From Hsuehochloa calcarea (taxonomy: Eukaryota; Streptophyta; Magnoliopsida; Poales; Poaceae): DNA of 64,000 nt. Position numbers and translations under genes: made by a program. The stretch is from NCBI GenBank assembly GCA_036346395.1, contig CM070606.1, forward strand, positions 16,726,915 through 16,790,914. Reading direction: 5' to 3'. Below are positions 10,215 through 20,061 of the stretch, piece after piece (position 1 is the first letter of the stretch; each line of letters opens with the position of its first letter). Under the pieces are notes generated by a model that ran no database searches, was not told the DNA's origin, and was given only the letters and a program-made list of their open reading frames with translations.

Positions 10215-11337
10215 GCACAAGAGAGTGTCCTTCTCCTCAATGGCCGAGCGGAGAAGTGAAGGAGAGAGGAAGCATGGATGGAGGTTAAGCTCGTGAAGGA
10301 GACGGAAACAGCGACAATGTGAAGTGGCGAAGCTCTAGGAGTGGCGTGCCAACAACCATCTCCTCACTATGCCAAAGCACTAGCCACCCTCTGGCTTCCC
10401 TCTGGCTTCCCTCTTGGCTCCCCAGCTCCCACTCGCTTCTAAGTGGGCCACGCGGGCCGTGTCGATGTTGTGACGTGCCTGGCCCATGAACAGTGTAGGC
10501 CATGCCGTGCCGAGGGGCTGCCCAAGCACAACCCAGACCATTGTGCTATGCTGGACTTAACTCATGAATAGTGTAGGCCATTCCATACATGGGCTAGGCC
10601 AATAGGGTCGTGCCTCAGACCAGCTCGGCCGACACGACCCATTTGGCCACCTGTAGGTGGAGGCGTAGATCTAGCAGCGACGTTCGTGGTTGCGCACGAG
10701 TCGACATGAAGATTGCGTTTGGTTGTGGTTCGCACCCTAGTGTCCACAGTGAAATCCTAGTATTATCTGCGTGGTGACCTTTATGTTAATTAGTTGTGCA
10801 TGTCACATTATCATCTGGATGATGACCTCTTTTTATGCTTGTTTAGTGTAAAATTTGCTTGAAAGTTTAAGGCCGGTATAACACTCCAATTAGGTATTAA
10901 TTGTGCGTAGGTGCGATCTTGTGGTGTTATGTTGGTGGATAGGAGTAATTAGATCATTGTAGCGAAATGTGTTTTGTCGATTAGTGGATGTCAGATTAAA
11001 TATTTTGCTAGATTGTTGGATCAGATAATATTATTTTGGAGTAACATGGAAACTGACAATGTACCTCAGATGTCAAATTAATTGGATGTTTTTTTTCCTT
11101 AAGTAGGATTAGTGATTTTAGGATTTAGGACGTATAAGGATATGATAATCTATACTCAATGGATAGCTCATGTGATGATATTTATTGCAATATGGAGGTT
11201 GAATCAAATGTTTAATTAATCATGAGAAGTTTGGTTGGTTTCTATAAGTAATAGTCAGGTGAGTCATAGAGATGGTATAATTGGGATTGATCGGGAATAA
11301 TTAATTGAAGTGCCATGTAGTTGGTGGGTGAAACCTA
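10215..11337. other. Unidentified flank between elements A and C
   Basis: Continuation of the 1-1412 sequence beyond A. 10215-10740 is GC-rich and includes 'ggccgacacgacccatttggcc', a word style common in grass LTRs. 10740-11337 is AT-rich with no open frame. No gene is seen. Confidence 0.35.
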
Positions 11338-11759
11338 TGATGAGGACATCACTTCTACTGATATGAACACTCCTCTTGCTTCTGCCATGAATTATGTGCA
11401 AGGTCCAATTACTCGGGCACGTACTCGTCCACTCAACTATCAGGTAAACTCGTTTTTAGGAGTAAATAATATTTCCGTTGAGAATCCGATACTTCCTAAG
11501 ACTTGTGATTTTCTTGTTCTTAGGAATCATGGAGAGGAGGAGCCAACTCACGGCAAGAGGAACACATTAAGGACTTCACCTAATTCATCCATCTCCACTA
11601 ATTCGGCTGCATTCAAATCTACTTCATCGGGTTGACGAATTTAGGCCTATTATCCATGGTGTTGTGAAACCTTTTAGGCCGAGGGCATTGTATCACCACT
11701 TAGGCTATTTGGGCCGGCTATCCCCCTATTCGGTCCCCCCTTGGGCTGCCGTTTTCATG

Positions 11760-11783
11760 GGTACTGTTCACGTGAACAGTACC
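11760..11783. promoter_or_regulatory. Perfect 24 bp palindrome with G-box core
   Basis: The central 20 bases are TACTGTTCACGTGAACAGTA, and the symmetry extends two bases further on each side (GG/CC). CACGTG lies exactly in the middle. A second, shorter half-palindrome (ACTATTCATGTGAACAGTA) follows at about 11791-11810. The site is about 80 bases upstream of the TATA box. It could bind bZIP or bHLH dimers, or form a cruciform. Confidence 0.75.
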
Positions 11784-11862
11784 ACAACTATACTATTCAT
11801 GTGAACAGTATTATGAATAGTACCACCTCTATTTCCTTAGATAAGTGTAGCTTCCCCCTCCC

Positions 11863-11872
11863 CTATTTAAGG
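11863..11872 (+). promoter_or_regulatory. TATA box of element C 5' LTR
   Basis: CTATTTAAGG preceded by a C-rich run, the same arrangement as in element A, about 80 bases after the palindrome. It is likely the core promoter of the element RNA. Confidence 0.6.
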
Positions 11873-12221
11873 AGGTCGCACCCCTTTAGTTTTCGGCGGG
11901 TTTTCTTAAGAGATTATTCTGCTTAGCAGTCTCACCGCACGTTCGGTTGAGGAACCCCAACTTGTAAACTTAATCTTTATTCGTAATACAATTTCAGATT
12001 GGATCTTCTACTCTCTTGCTTGTGTTCTCGATTCGCTTGTAGGATATAGCCTTCTTGGCGAGGTCAACCGCGTTCGGCACGGTTGATAACCATCGGAGCA
12101 GTGGTGTAGTGATTGCGAGGGGTTCGATCTGTTTTGGTCGGAGCTTTGGATTATCAACGTTGTGTACTCCACAATTGACTTACCAGTACCTTTCGGAAGA
12201 TCGGACCAACGTCACATCAGG

Positions 12222-12233
12222 TGGTATCAGAGC
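12222..12233 (+). promoter_or_regulatory. Element C primer binding site (tRNA-Met)
   Basis: TGGTATCAGAGC lies two bases after the 5' LTR end, a full match to the initiator tRNA-Met complement used by these families. Confidence 0.93.
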
Positions 12234-13883
12234 AATAGTGGCCCGTTAGGTAATCACAATTTCTCCCTTTTAGATTAGTTTATGTTCATCGTCCTAAAAA
12301 CCCTAGAAAATTAGCCCACAAAAATAATTGTTCATGGTATTCTTTCGCTGTCCCATCACCCTTTTGAGCCATTGCAATTTTTCTTTTCAGTTTTACTTGT
12401 TGAATTTTTTATTGCATCGTCGTGTCTAGTTGCTGATTTCTAGTTTTAGTTAGAGTCTAGTTCGTCACCGTCTAGTTTGATCTTCGTGTTCCTTTGCGCA
12501 GCTTCATCATTGTGTCAAAACTTCTGCCACGTCAACCTCATCCGCTGCCATCCCCTACTGCCGCTGTGTACCTTGGCCGCGGCCTTTGCTAGTTTCAGTT
12601 GGAAGTGTGTAAGCCGATTTGATCTCATGTGCAAACTCTAGTTGGTTTCAGGATTAAAAAAAGGAAAACAATTTTGGTTGCCAATTCGGTTTGCAAGAGA
12701 AGGAGAGAGTTTGTTTTGGTTTGTCCAGAAGAAGGAAAGGAAAGAATTATTTTCGGTTGTTCAGAAAAAAAAAGAGAAAAAAGCAGAAAAAAGAGAAAAA
12801 AAGGAAAGAAGGCAAAAGAGAGGGTCCATCTTTTCCAAAATTTGGAAAGTGCATCAAACCTTCGCAAAAAATAGTGAAAATTGGTGGAGCCACCCTTCAT
12901 ATATCCAAAAGCCTCCACAAAACATTTGAGCAAGTTTGGCCCAAGGGATCAAAAGTTATAGCAGTTTAAATTGAGGCCAAAACGAATTCGTGTCCGTTTC
13001 CGACACTCCTTCAGTAAAACGAGTATAACTTTTGCATACGGAGTCGGAATTCGACGTTTTTGTGCTTTTCGGAAAGATAACGAGGGCGCACATCCAATAA
13101 AAATAATCCACTAGTGGTCGTCATGCTCCAAGATCCCCAAAATCGGCCATCTTTGGCCTTAAAATCGCATCACAAGTTTTCAGTTTCTGTTTTTGCCGAT
13201 TCGTTCAATCTTCCCATCGGAATTTGGGGTTTGTCTCAACTGCAAAGTTATATATCTCATTGAAACCTTTCAAACGAGTATATATAGGCCATATAAAACT
13301 TTATTTTTTCATCTATTGAGACTAGCTGTTGTTTCTGCTCAATCTAGAAGGCTGTTTGCATTGCACCGATACCAATATTGTTGTCTTTTGTGCTCTACGT
13401 CGTGCAAAAAATCTTGTGCCCTACAAAGAAGTTTGAGTAGATTGGTTAGCATATCTCCTAGCACTTGTTGTGACGTTTTCCATTGCTTACATCAAGTCAC
13501 ATTGATCATTACGTGTGCGTACATACACAACTCTTAGTAGGACTTCGATTAGGTAGCTTTGATTAGTCTAGGATCAGCAACTTTGACTAGTACTTTGAAT
13601 AATTTTTTAAATTGCATTAACTGATCTGATTATTGCTGATCCTTGCTACCATATTGAAGTCTTTCAAGCTCCACCTACTCTTGATCAGAACAGGTCCCCT
13701 CTTGCAATCGAACCCACACTCGACACGGTATCACGAACCAGCCACCGGCTGTACCACCTGCTGCATTGGAAGAACACTTGTAAGAGTGTGGTAAGATGCT
13801 TGAGAGTGTGTGATTCCACCTTCCACCACTTAGTAGTTGATAGGTATAATACCTTTGTGTTGTCTCTTGTTTTATACTAACCA
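12234..13883 (+). other. Element C untranslated leader with purine-rich tract
   Basis: 1.65 kb without coding sense. 12650-12815 is almost pure A/G (runs of AAAAAAG), which opens long but meaningless frames on both strands. The end (13680-13870) matches the leader ends of A and H. Confidence 0.65.
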
Positions 13884-15240
13884 TGACAGGTGAGACGTCT
13901 GATGAGAAAGAGTGTGTTGTGAAGGGAGAGCTCATGACACTCTTGAATGAACAATGCACTACTATTAAAGAGGACATCAATAGGAAGCTTCAAGCTACGA
14001 CGGTTATATTGTAGCGCTCCATCAATGATAGTATTGCTGCACTCACTACACGCCTTCAAAGAATGGTGAATCGGCCACCAAACAATGAACGCGAGTATGA
14101 TCACGATGCAGGCCAAGATCTTGAGGAGGGAGATGATAATGAGAGACAAAACCACGACATCGGTGCTGCTCTTGCTGCCCAAGATGCACATCAACGACAC
14201 CGCCTACATCACAACCGTCACGATATGGGAGGTAATAATTTTCAGCACCACAATGCTCGTGCTAATGATGACCCATTTGCTAAAGTTAAATTTACCATAC
14301 CATCTTTTGCGGGTGTTTATGACGCTGAAATTTATCTAGATTGAGAGATGACAGTTGAACAAAAATTTAATGCCCATCTAGTTCCTGAAGTGCATAGAGT
14401 CACACAAGCTACTAGTGAATTTAAAGATTTTGCTATCATTTGGTAGAATCAAGTAGTTAATTCTGGTTTAACACCCGATACATGGGATAGATTGAAGGTA
14501 GCTATGCATGCTAGATTTGTTCCTCCTGCTTTTAAACGTGATATGCGTAAGACATTGCAGCGCTTAGAATAAGGTAATAGATATGTCGAGGAATATTATC
14601 AAGAACTACAAATAAGCATGCGGCGTTGTAATGTTGTAGAGGATGAGGAGGATAAGATGGCTCATTTTTATGGGGGCTTAAGGCGTTAAATTCAGGACAT
14701 AGTTGATTACAAAGAGTATAACGATATCAATAGGTTGTTCCAGCTTGCTTGTTTGGCATAAAAGGAATTGTAAGGTCGGCAACAAAGGACTAGGAGCAAT
14801 TTTGGAAGTATGTCAACATCGAGATCGATGCCGGGGCAAGCCAAGACAGTCCCACCTCCTGTTTTTTGATCTGCTACCCCCTCTGTGAGTAGGGCGCATT
14901 CAGCAGCACCACCACCACCGTCACACGCACCCGAGTTAAGCAAATCTACTAGTGTGCAGGCACCAGCACAGAGCTCTTCATCGGTTGCTTCCACGGGCCG
15001 TACGACGGGCATTGTGTGCCACCGTTGTAAAGGGATGGGCCAGTTCATGAGAGATTGCCAAAGTCATCTGGCGTACATTGCGACAGAAGACGGTGGTTAT
15101 GTAAGTGCTAGAGATGTTGAGGATGAATATGCTCTTGCAGCTAAACTTGCAGGCAATGATGATGATCATGAGGCAGATAGCGATGGTGAGCAAATTTTAG
15201 GTGTTGCTGCTACGGCGAATTATAAGACCATAATTGTGTA
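13884..15240 (+). pseudogene. gag: Element C gag with many stops
   Basis: Starts MTGETSDEKE at 13884. Recognisable parts are the coiled N-terminal region, the segment FAKVKFTIPSFAGVYDAE (14275-14330), DTWDRLKVAMHARFVPPAF (about 14480), EEYYQELQISMRRC and a Pro/Ser-rich linker. The knuckle CHRCKGMGQFMRDC lies at about 15019-15060, with Gln at the position usually held by the His ligand, so zinc binding may be impaired. An acidic Asp/Glu-rich region follows. In-frame stops occur at about 14013, 14342, 14444, 14570, 14688, 14759, 14770, 14868 and 15239; most can be explained by a single C-to-T or G-to-A change. The gene is dead. Confidence 0.8.
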
Positions 15241-15247
15241 GCGAGTA

Positions 15248-15685
15248 TTGAGCACTCAAACAGAGCAAGAGGAGAAGCTACAACGTCATAATTTGTTTCA
15301 GATGTTCCTCATCGTTAAGGATTGCCGTGTTCGTGTTATAATTGATGGCGGGAGCTGCAACTACTTGGTGAATTCAGGGTTGGTCAAGAAGCTTGGCTTG
15401 ACCACACGTGCGCATCCTCACCCAAAGGTAACACAATCTGTGAGCGTGTATTTTTCCATTGGATCCTGTCATGATGTTGCTGATTTCAACGTAGTACCTA
15501 TGCAAGCCTGCTCACTTTTATTACGACGTCCATGGGAATTTGATACCGATGCAACTCATCATGGTAGAAGTAATAAGTACTCTCTTATGCATAAAGGAAA
15601 GAAAATAAATTTGCTACCTTTGACACCTACTAAAATTGTGAATTATGATAAAAAGCTAGCTGAAAATGAGAAGAAAGAGACCTAA
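15248..15685 (+). pseudogene. Element C retropepsin-like domain
   Basis: 145 open codons holding QRHNLFQ, then VRVIIDGGSCNYLV (active-site region with Asp-Gly-Gly), LVKKLGLTTRAHPHPK, ACSLLLRRPWEFDTDATHHG and GKKINLLPLTPTKIV. The usual YHIQW segment after HPHP is deleted. The linker that joins protease to RT, about 100 residues in relatives, is missing between 15685 and 15694. Confidence 0.8.
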
Positions 15686-15693
15686 TTCCGGGA

Positions 15694-16596
15694 GCGACTT
15701 TGCCAAACCGTGCGACGTATAGGACCAATCCGGAGGAGACTAAGGAAATTCAGCGATAAGTCCAAGATCTTTTGGACCGATAGTACGTACGGGAAAGCCT
15801 TAGTCCTTGTGATGTTCCTGTTCTTTTGGTTCCTAAGAAAGACGGTAGTTGGCGTATGTGTATTGACTGTAGAGCAATTAATAATATCACAATACGGTAT
15901 CGTCATACCATTCCTAGGTTAGACGATATGCTTGATGAGTTGAGTGGTTGTATTCTTTTCGCAAATATTGACTTGCGTGGCGGGTACCATTAGATTAGAA
16001 TGAAATTGGGAGATGAATGGAAAACAACATTTAAAACTAAGTTCGGACTATATGAGTGGTTAGTGATGCCTTTTGGTTTAACTAATGCACCTAACACTTT
16101 CATGCGTTTGATGAACAAAGTTTTACGTGCTTTCATTAGAAAATTTGTGGTGGTCTATTTTGATGATATTCTAATCTATAGCAAGTCATATGAAGAACAC
16201 CTAGATCATTTACGTGATGTTTTTAATGCTTTGAGAGATGTGTGTTTGTTTGGTAACCTTAAGAAGTGCACCTTTTGCACGTATCAAGTCTCTTTTCTTG
16301 GCTATGTTGTTACTCCACAAGGCATTGAAGTTGATCAAGCCAAAATCGTCGCTATCTAGAGTTGGCCGCCTCCTAAAACAGTCACACAAGTGCGGAGTTT
16401 TCTCGGGCTCGCTGGTTTCTATCGGCATTTTGTTCAGAATATCAGCACCCTCGCTGCACCACTGAATGAGCTTACAAAGAAGGGTGTTCCTTTTACTTGG
16501 GCCACCATACAACAAGAAGCTTTCGACGCTCTCAAAGATAAGCTGACACACGTCCCTTTGCTTCAACTTCCTGATTTCAGCAAGCCTTTTGAACTT
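15694..16596 (+). pseudogene. pol: Element C reverse transcriptase and start of RNase H
   Basis: The frame from 15694 reads ATLPNRATYRTNPEETKEIQ, the segment that enters Gypsy RT. Then come VPKKDGSWRMCID, INNITIRYRHTIPRLDD, the YEWLVMPFGLTNAP motif near 16055 and the catalytic box VVYFDDILIYSKS near 16150-16190. The connection motif VRSFLGLAGFYRHFVQN (about 16390) leads to the RNase H start ending LPDFSKPFEL at about 16596. Stops lie at about 15757 (CAA to TAA), 15778, 15994 and 16357 (CAG to TAG). RNase H is cut off at the junction with element E. The FYRHFV form is that of the A/C/H group and differs from the GYYRRFI of element G. Confidence 0.88.
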
Positions 16597-16597
16597 G

Positions 16598-16642
16598 GTC
16601 CTGCTAGGGTTCGGTCTGTTGGTGGAAAATGGTACATTCTTG
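16598..16642 (+). pseudogene. pol: Element E integrase, fragment left of element D
   Basis: Encodes GPARVRSVGGKWYIL, the stretch just before the catalytic core of Copia integrases. The continuation VYDFSRYTWVFFLAWKD begins at 24765, directly after D. TCTTG at 16638-16642 is repeated at 24757-24761. The Gypsy RNase H of C is in frame with this fragment, which makes a chimeric open frame, probably by chance. Confidence 0.8.
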
Positions 16643-16845
16643 TATAGGACCGTAAAGGCGACTAGGGGGTGAATAGGCACTTTCTCAAATTTCTCGCCTT
16701 AATAAAATTCAACATGAACTTTACTCCTTTAGCTATGAAAGCTAAGAAGATCGATGGCGCCTGAGGAAGCCTTGTGTTTGGTCGATAACCCCTTAACCAG
16801 AAGACACAAATGTGGAGAAATGATCTCACTGGTCTGGTTTGGGCA

Positions 16846-17013
16846 CTAGCGGTCAGACCGGCTGTAGACTAGCGGTCGGACCGACGGTTGATGAGCGGTC
16901 GGACCAGCTACTAACTGGCGGTCGGACCGTTGGAAATCGGTTCGACCTGCCACTACCGGGCGGTCTGAAAGACGGGCGGTCGGACCACCGTTGCAAAATC
17001 GGTCAGACCGATT
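16846..17013. repeat. Cluster of CGGTCGGACCG-type palindromes in D 3' LTR (U5 side)
   Basis: About eight variants of CGGTC-S-GACCG occur in 170 bases (for example at 16876, 16897, 16917, 16977 and 17000), spaced roughly 15-30 bases apart. The corresponding cluster in the other LTR is at about 23020-23190. Reiterated palindromes in LTRs are a known Sirevirus trait. Confidence 0.8.
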
Positions 17014-17207
17014 TAGTCCAGAACCGAAATGCCAAGCCCAAATCCAAAACGAAATTTGGTCCAACTTTTGATTCAACCAAAGAAACTTGACCAAATTTGG
17101 AGTACACCTCCCTAAGGATATTAGAGACCTATTTCTAGCGACGATCCTTCAGATCCACTTCGTAGAATCGATCTAGAAATGCAAAATATTTTCTAGAAAT
17201 ATGAAAT

Positions 17208-17371
17208 GCACAAACCCTAGAAATATGAAAATCTTTGATTCAAGACTTGCTTGTGGGGGTTGAAGATCTAGACTTGGCGATCTATAAAATCTTTTACCAA
17301 AGAAGTGCACAAACCCTAGAAATATGAAAATCTTTGATTCAAGACTTGCTTGTGGGGGTTGAAGATCTAGA
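17208..17371. repeat. 65 bp direct duplication, only in the D 3' LTR
   Basis: 17208-17272 and 17307-17371 are nearly identical (gcacaaaccctagaaatatg ... gaagatctaga), 99 bases apart. The 5' LTR has a single copy at about 23371-23435. The duplication therefore arose after insertion, or during the last reverse transcription. Confidence 0.85.
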
Positions 17372-18218
17372 TGATTCTAGGAGTATTCCCACACACCAAA
17401 GCAAGACAGAATAGGTCAAGAGACCAAGCATAAACTCTTGAATCAAGGAAGCACCAAAATCATCCAAAAGAGAGAAGAACACAAAGGAGACAAAAGATCT
17501 CTCAAGCAAGCATCACAAGATTGATTGATCTCACAACATGCTTACAAAGCCACTCCAACAAGGAGGACAAGAGCTCACACAAGGAGCACACACAATCTCT
17601 CCAAACCCTAGCTTCTCCTCTCCTCTCCTCCAAACCCTAACCCTAGAAAAAGGAAGAGGGGACCAAATGAGTGCTTCCAAAGGGTTTTACATCTCCCCCC
17701 TTTCTATTTATAGGAGAGGCTTAGGGTTTCACTTTTGGGACCCACTCACACATGTGACCCACACACATACATCTGTTGAAGCAATCGCCTGCTTCACCAC
17801 GTGTAGGTTGATCAGCGGCTCTCATCACGTCGCCAAGTCTCTCCCGTCCGAATCCCATCGGAACCTCCTAGAGACTTGCACCGACTTCCGCACCGCCTGA
17901 TCCAACCAGCTGTACCGAACTACCCGTTCGACCCATCTTGCCCATTATGCACCATGCTTGAGTCACACGGCCTCACCCGGCATCCATGATCGTTCTGGAC
18001 CTCAGCTCTCCAAGCGTAGTCCCGATCCACCTTACCGTTGACGTCGTTGACCTGCAAGCCACCTGCACAGCGATAGACAAACAAACCGACTCCGGGAACA
18101 AGTTCTTCACAACTTGACCCACGTTAGTTCCGCAATGCAATATGCAAAAATAAAGCATTGACATCCATACAATAACCACAATCACAACACATCAATGCCA
18201 AGAAGGCTCACCTTCAAG

Positions 18219-18545
18219 TGATCGGCGGTCTGACCGCCCCACACAGCCGGTCTGACCGATTTCAGGCCGGTCCGACCGATTCCACAACGGCGGTCGGACC
18301 GCCCGAAAGGACTTAGCAAAAATTCCAACTTGAAAATCCGAAACCTTCTGGAATTTTCAACTCAATAGAACTTTTGACTGGGAGCTCCAAAAATGATGCG
18401 ACCACATCCAGGAGACTCCCCTCACCTGCCTACACATCCTATTTTTGGATCAGCTCCAAAAACTATTTTTAGCCAATACCGGTCGGACCGGCCACCACGG
18501 CCGGTCGGACCTCTTCCACGGCGATCGACCGCCGAGAGCCACCGC
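18219..18545. repeat. Cluster of CGGTCGGACCG-type palindromes in D 3' LTR (U3 side)
   Basis: At least six variants, including GCGGTCTGACCGCC, GCCGGTCCGACCG, GGCGGTCGGACCGCC and CCGGTCGGACCGGCC. They lie upstream, in element sense, of the TATA box. The matching cluster in the 5' LTR (24285-24655) has more intact copies. It may be a regulatory array or hairpin-forming. Confidence 0.8.
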
Positions 18546-18669
18546 CGACCGCTGTGTGCAGCGACAAATTTTGAACAAAACCGAAAACGCGAGATTTTAC
18601 AAACCAACAAAGCCATTGCCAATTGACTCATCATCCTAAGATCGTGCACATATCCTCACGATATCCACA

Positions 18670-20061
18670 ATCTCCCCCTTGATGAACACATTGGCAACTT
18701 CACAGAAAATGTGGTTTTTCAGATTGAAAAGTAAAAAATTCATCGTTTTCGCATAAAGGCACAACTTGGTCCATAAGCAAGAAAAAGCCTAGGAAATGAC
18801 CAAGCTGGCTTCAGAATAGTATAAGCAAGTGAGATAAGGCAATGAAGGCACAAAAGAATTTAATTTCCAGAAAGTGGCCAAAAATCTCACTAAGGTCCAT
18901 ATGAAAGACAAATGTACTATTTGACCTTTGATCATTGTGAGTCTTCTTCAATTGCAAATATAATCAGAAAAAAGCAATAAACCCAGAGACTCAACTCACT
19001 ATGATCACAAATTTTCAAAAGGTTCAATTTTTTTTATTTATGATAGTTCTTTTATATGAAGACTTATGTATGAAACCAAAAGCTCCAAAACAACATTTTT
19101 CTTCACATCCTTCTCCCCCTTTGACAATGAATTCATCAAGATGCATGGGAAAAGATAAAGAAGATGAAATGACTTTATTTTTTAAATTTAATGAAAAGGA
19201 GCCATGACCATTACCTATGTAGACAGTACAAGAATTATACCAAGCCATATAAAGAGTAGAAGCTATATTCAATCATGGCAAAATATGTACTGCAAAGCTA
19301 AGACCAAAATAGCAGCAATCTGAGATTAAAAGAATTAAAACCATGAAAGGTTGCTCAATATCATAGTTTTACTAAAAGCAACCAACAATGAGTCAAGCCA
19401 TGTCTATAAGTAAAAAGAGACTCAAAACTGGAACTGAGGCATTTTGAGCAAAAAGAGTTCAAATAGGAAGCAATATTCAAGCACTTAGCATTTTGAGCAT
19501 TTTCCTAAAAGAATTTTTTTTCATTGTGCTAGATCTCAAGCCTTTCCGCGACCATCTCAAGCAATAAGCTTAAAAGAGTGGTATAGGTCATCCAAAACTC
19601 CCCCTGAGTTCATGCCTAGTGCAATGGCAAGCCGTCTCATGAGAAAGGATTGGTGAGATCAGTTTTTTCGCATAAAAAATCTCATTTTTCATTTGCTTGA
19701 CTTAAGAAGTTAAAAAGCTCATTTTTCATCTCAAAATAAGTTCAAGACTCAATTTAACCTATAAGACATGGCATGAATCATAAGAGGATCACTAGAGCAA
19801 AACTAGTCACAAGATCCAACAAGACATGATTTGATTCAATTTGCTCACAGATATAAAGCTAGCAAGGTAAAAGCTAAGCTAAAACACGAAGAGCCATAAA
19901 AGAAGTCTAGCAGACTATCACTTGACACGACAAGGTATAGAGCATGAAATCCAGCCATACAAGGATAATAATCAAAGCTCCACAAGTTTTATTATCCAAT
20001 GCAAGACATTTGAAATAAAAAATGCATTATGATACAATGAATGCAAAAAGAGCAAATTCCC
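18670..20061 (-). other. Element D non-coding 3' region with several polypurine-like tracts
   Basis: The true polypurine tract abuts the LTR (minus strand AAGGGGGAGATT at 18670-18682). Similar tracts occur further in, on the minus strand at about 19109-19118 and 19595-19605 (AGGGGGAGTT-like). Multiple such tracts upstream of the 3' LTR are a described feature of Sireviruses. No coding frame is found; 19024-19272 minus is AT-rich and unconvincing. Confidence 0.7.

Larger units (their letters stand above)
11338..12219 (+). repeat. Element C 5' LTR
   Basis: 882 bp, from TGATGAGGACATCACTTC to GTCACATCA, followed by the primer site. The first 300 bases are open in the frame of the pol tail (DEDI... 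then GPITRARTRPLNYQVNSFLG, stop at 11635). This matches the LTR-encoded tail of element H, so the C family also reads coding sequence into its LTR. Confidence 0.9.
11338..16596 (+). mobile_element. Element C: decayed CRM-like Gypsy element, 3' end missing
   Basis: A 5' LTR at 11338-12219 and a tRNA-Met primer site at 12222-12233 are followed by gag, knuckle, protease, RT and the start of RNase H, all on the plus strand and in family order. The sequence changes at about 16597 into Copia integrase (element E), so the rest of RNase H, integrase and the 3' LTR are gone. ACCTA at 11333-11337 would be the left target duplication, but the right one is not in the window. Premature stops are numerous and mostly of the CAG/CAA/CGA/TGG-to-stop kind. 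This is the oldest-looking element here. Confidence 0.85.
16643..18669 (-). repeat. Element D 3' LTR
   Basis: 2027 bp, ending CGATATCCACA. It is longer than its partner partly because a 65 bp segment is present twice (17208-17272 and 17307-17371; once in the other LTR). It carries two clusters of GGTCGGACC-type palindromes and a TATA box on the minus strand at 17704-17713. Confidence 0.92.

Noticed and set aside
10285..10747. Two minus-strand frames of 60-72 codons
   Set aside because: Trp/Pro/Ser-rich readings of GC-rich repeat-like sequence, no domain and no support for a host gene.
12629..12969. Overlapping Lys/Glu-rich frames
   Set aside because: They arise from an A/G-only tract in the C leader, readable in all three frames.
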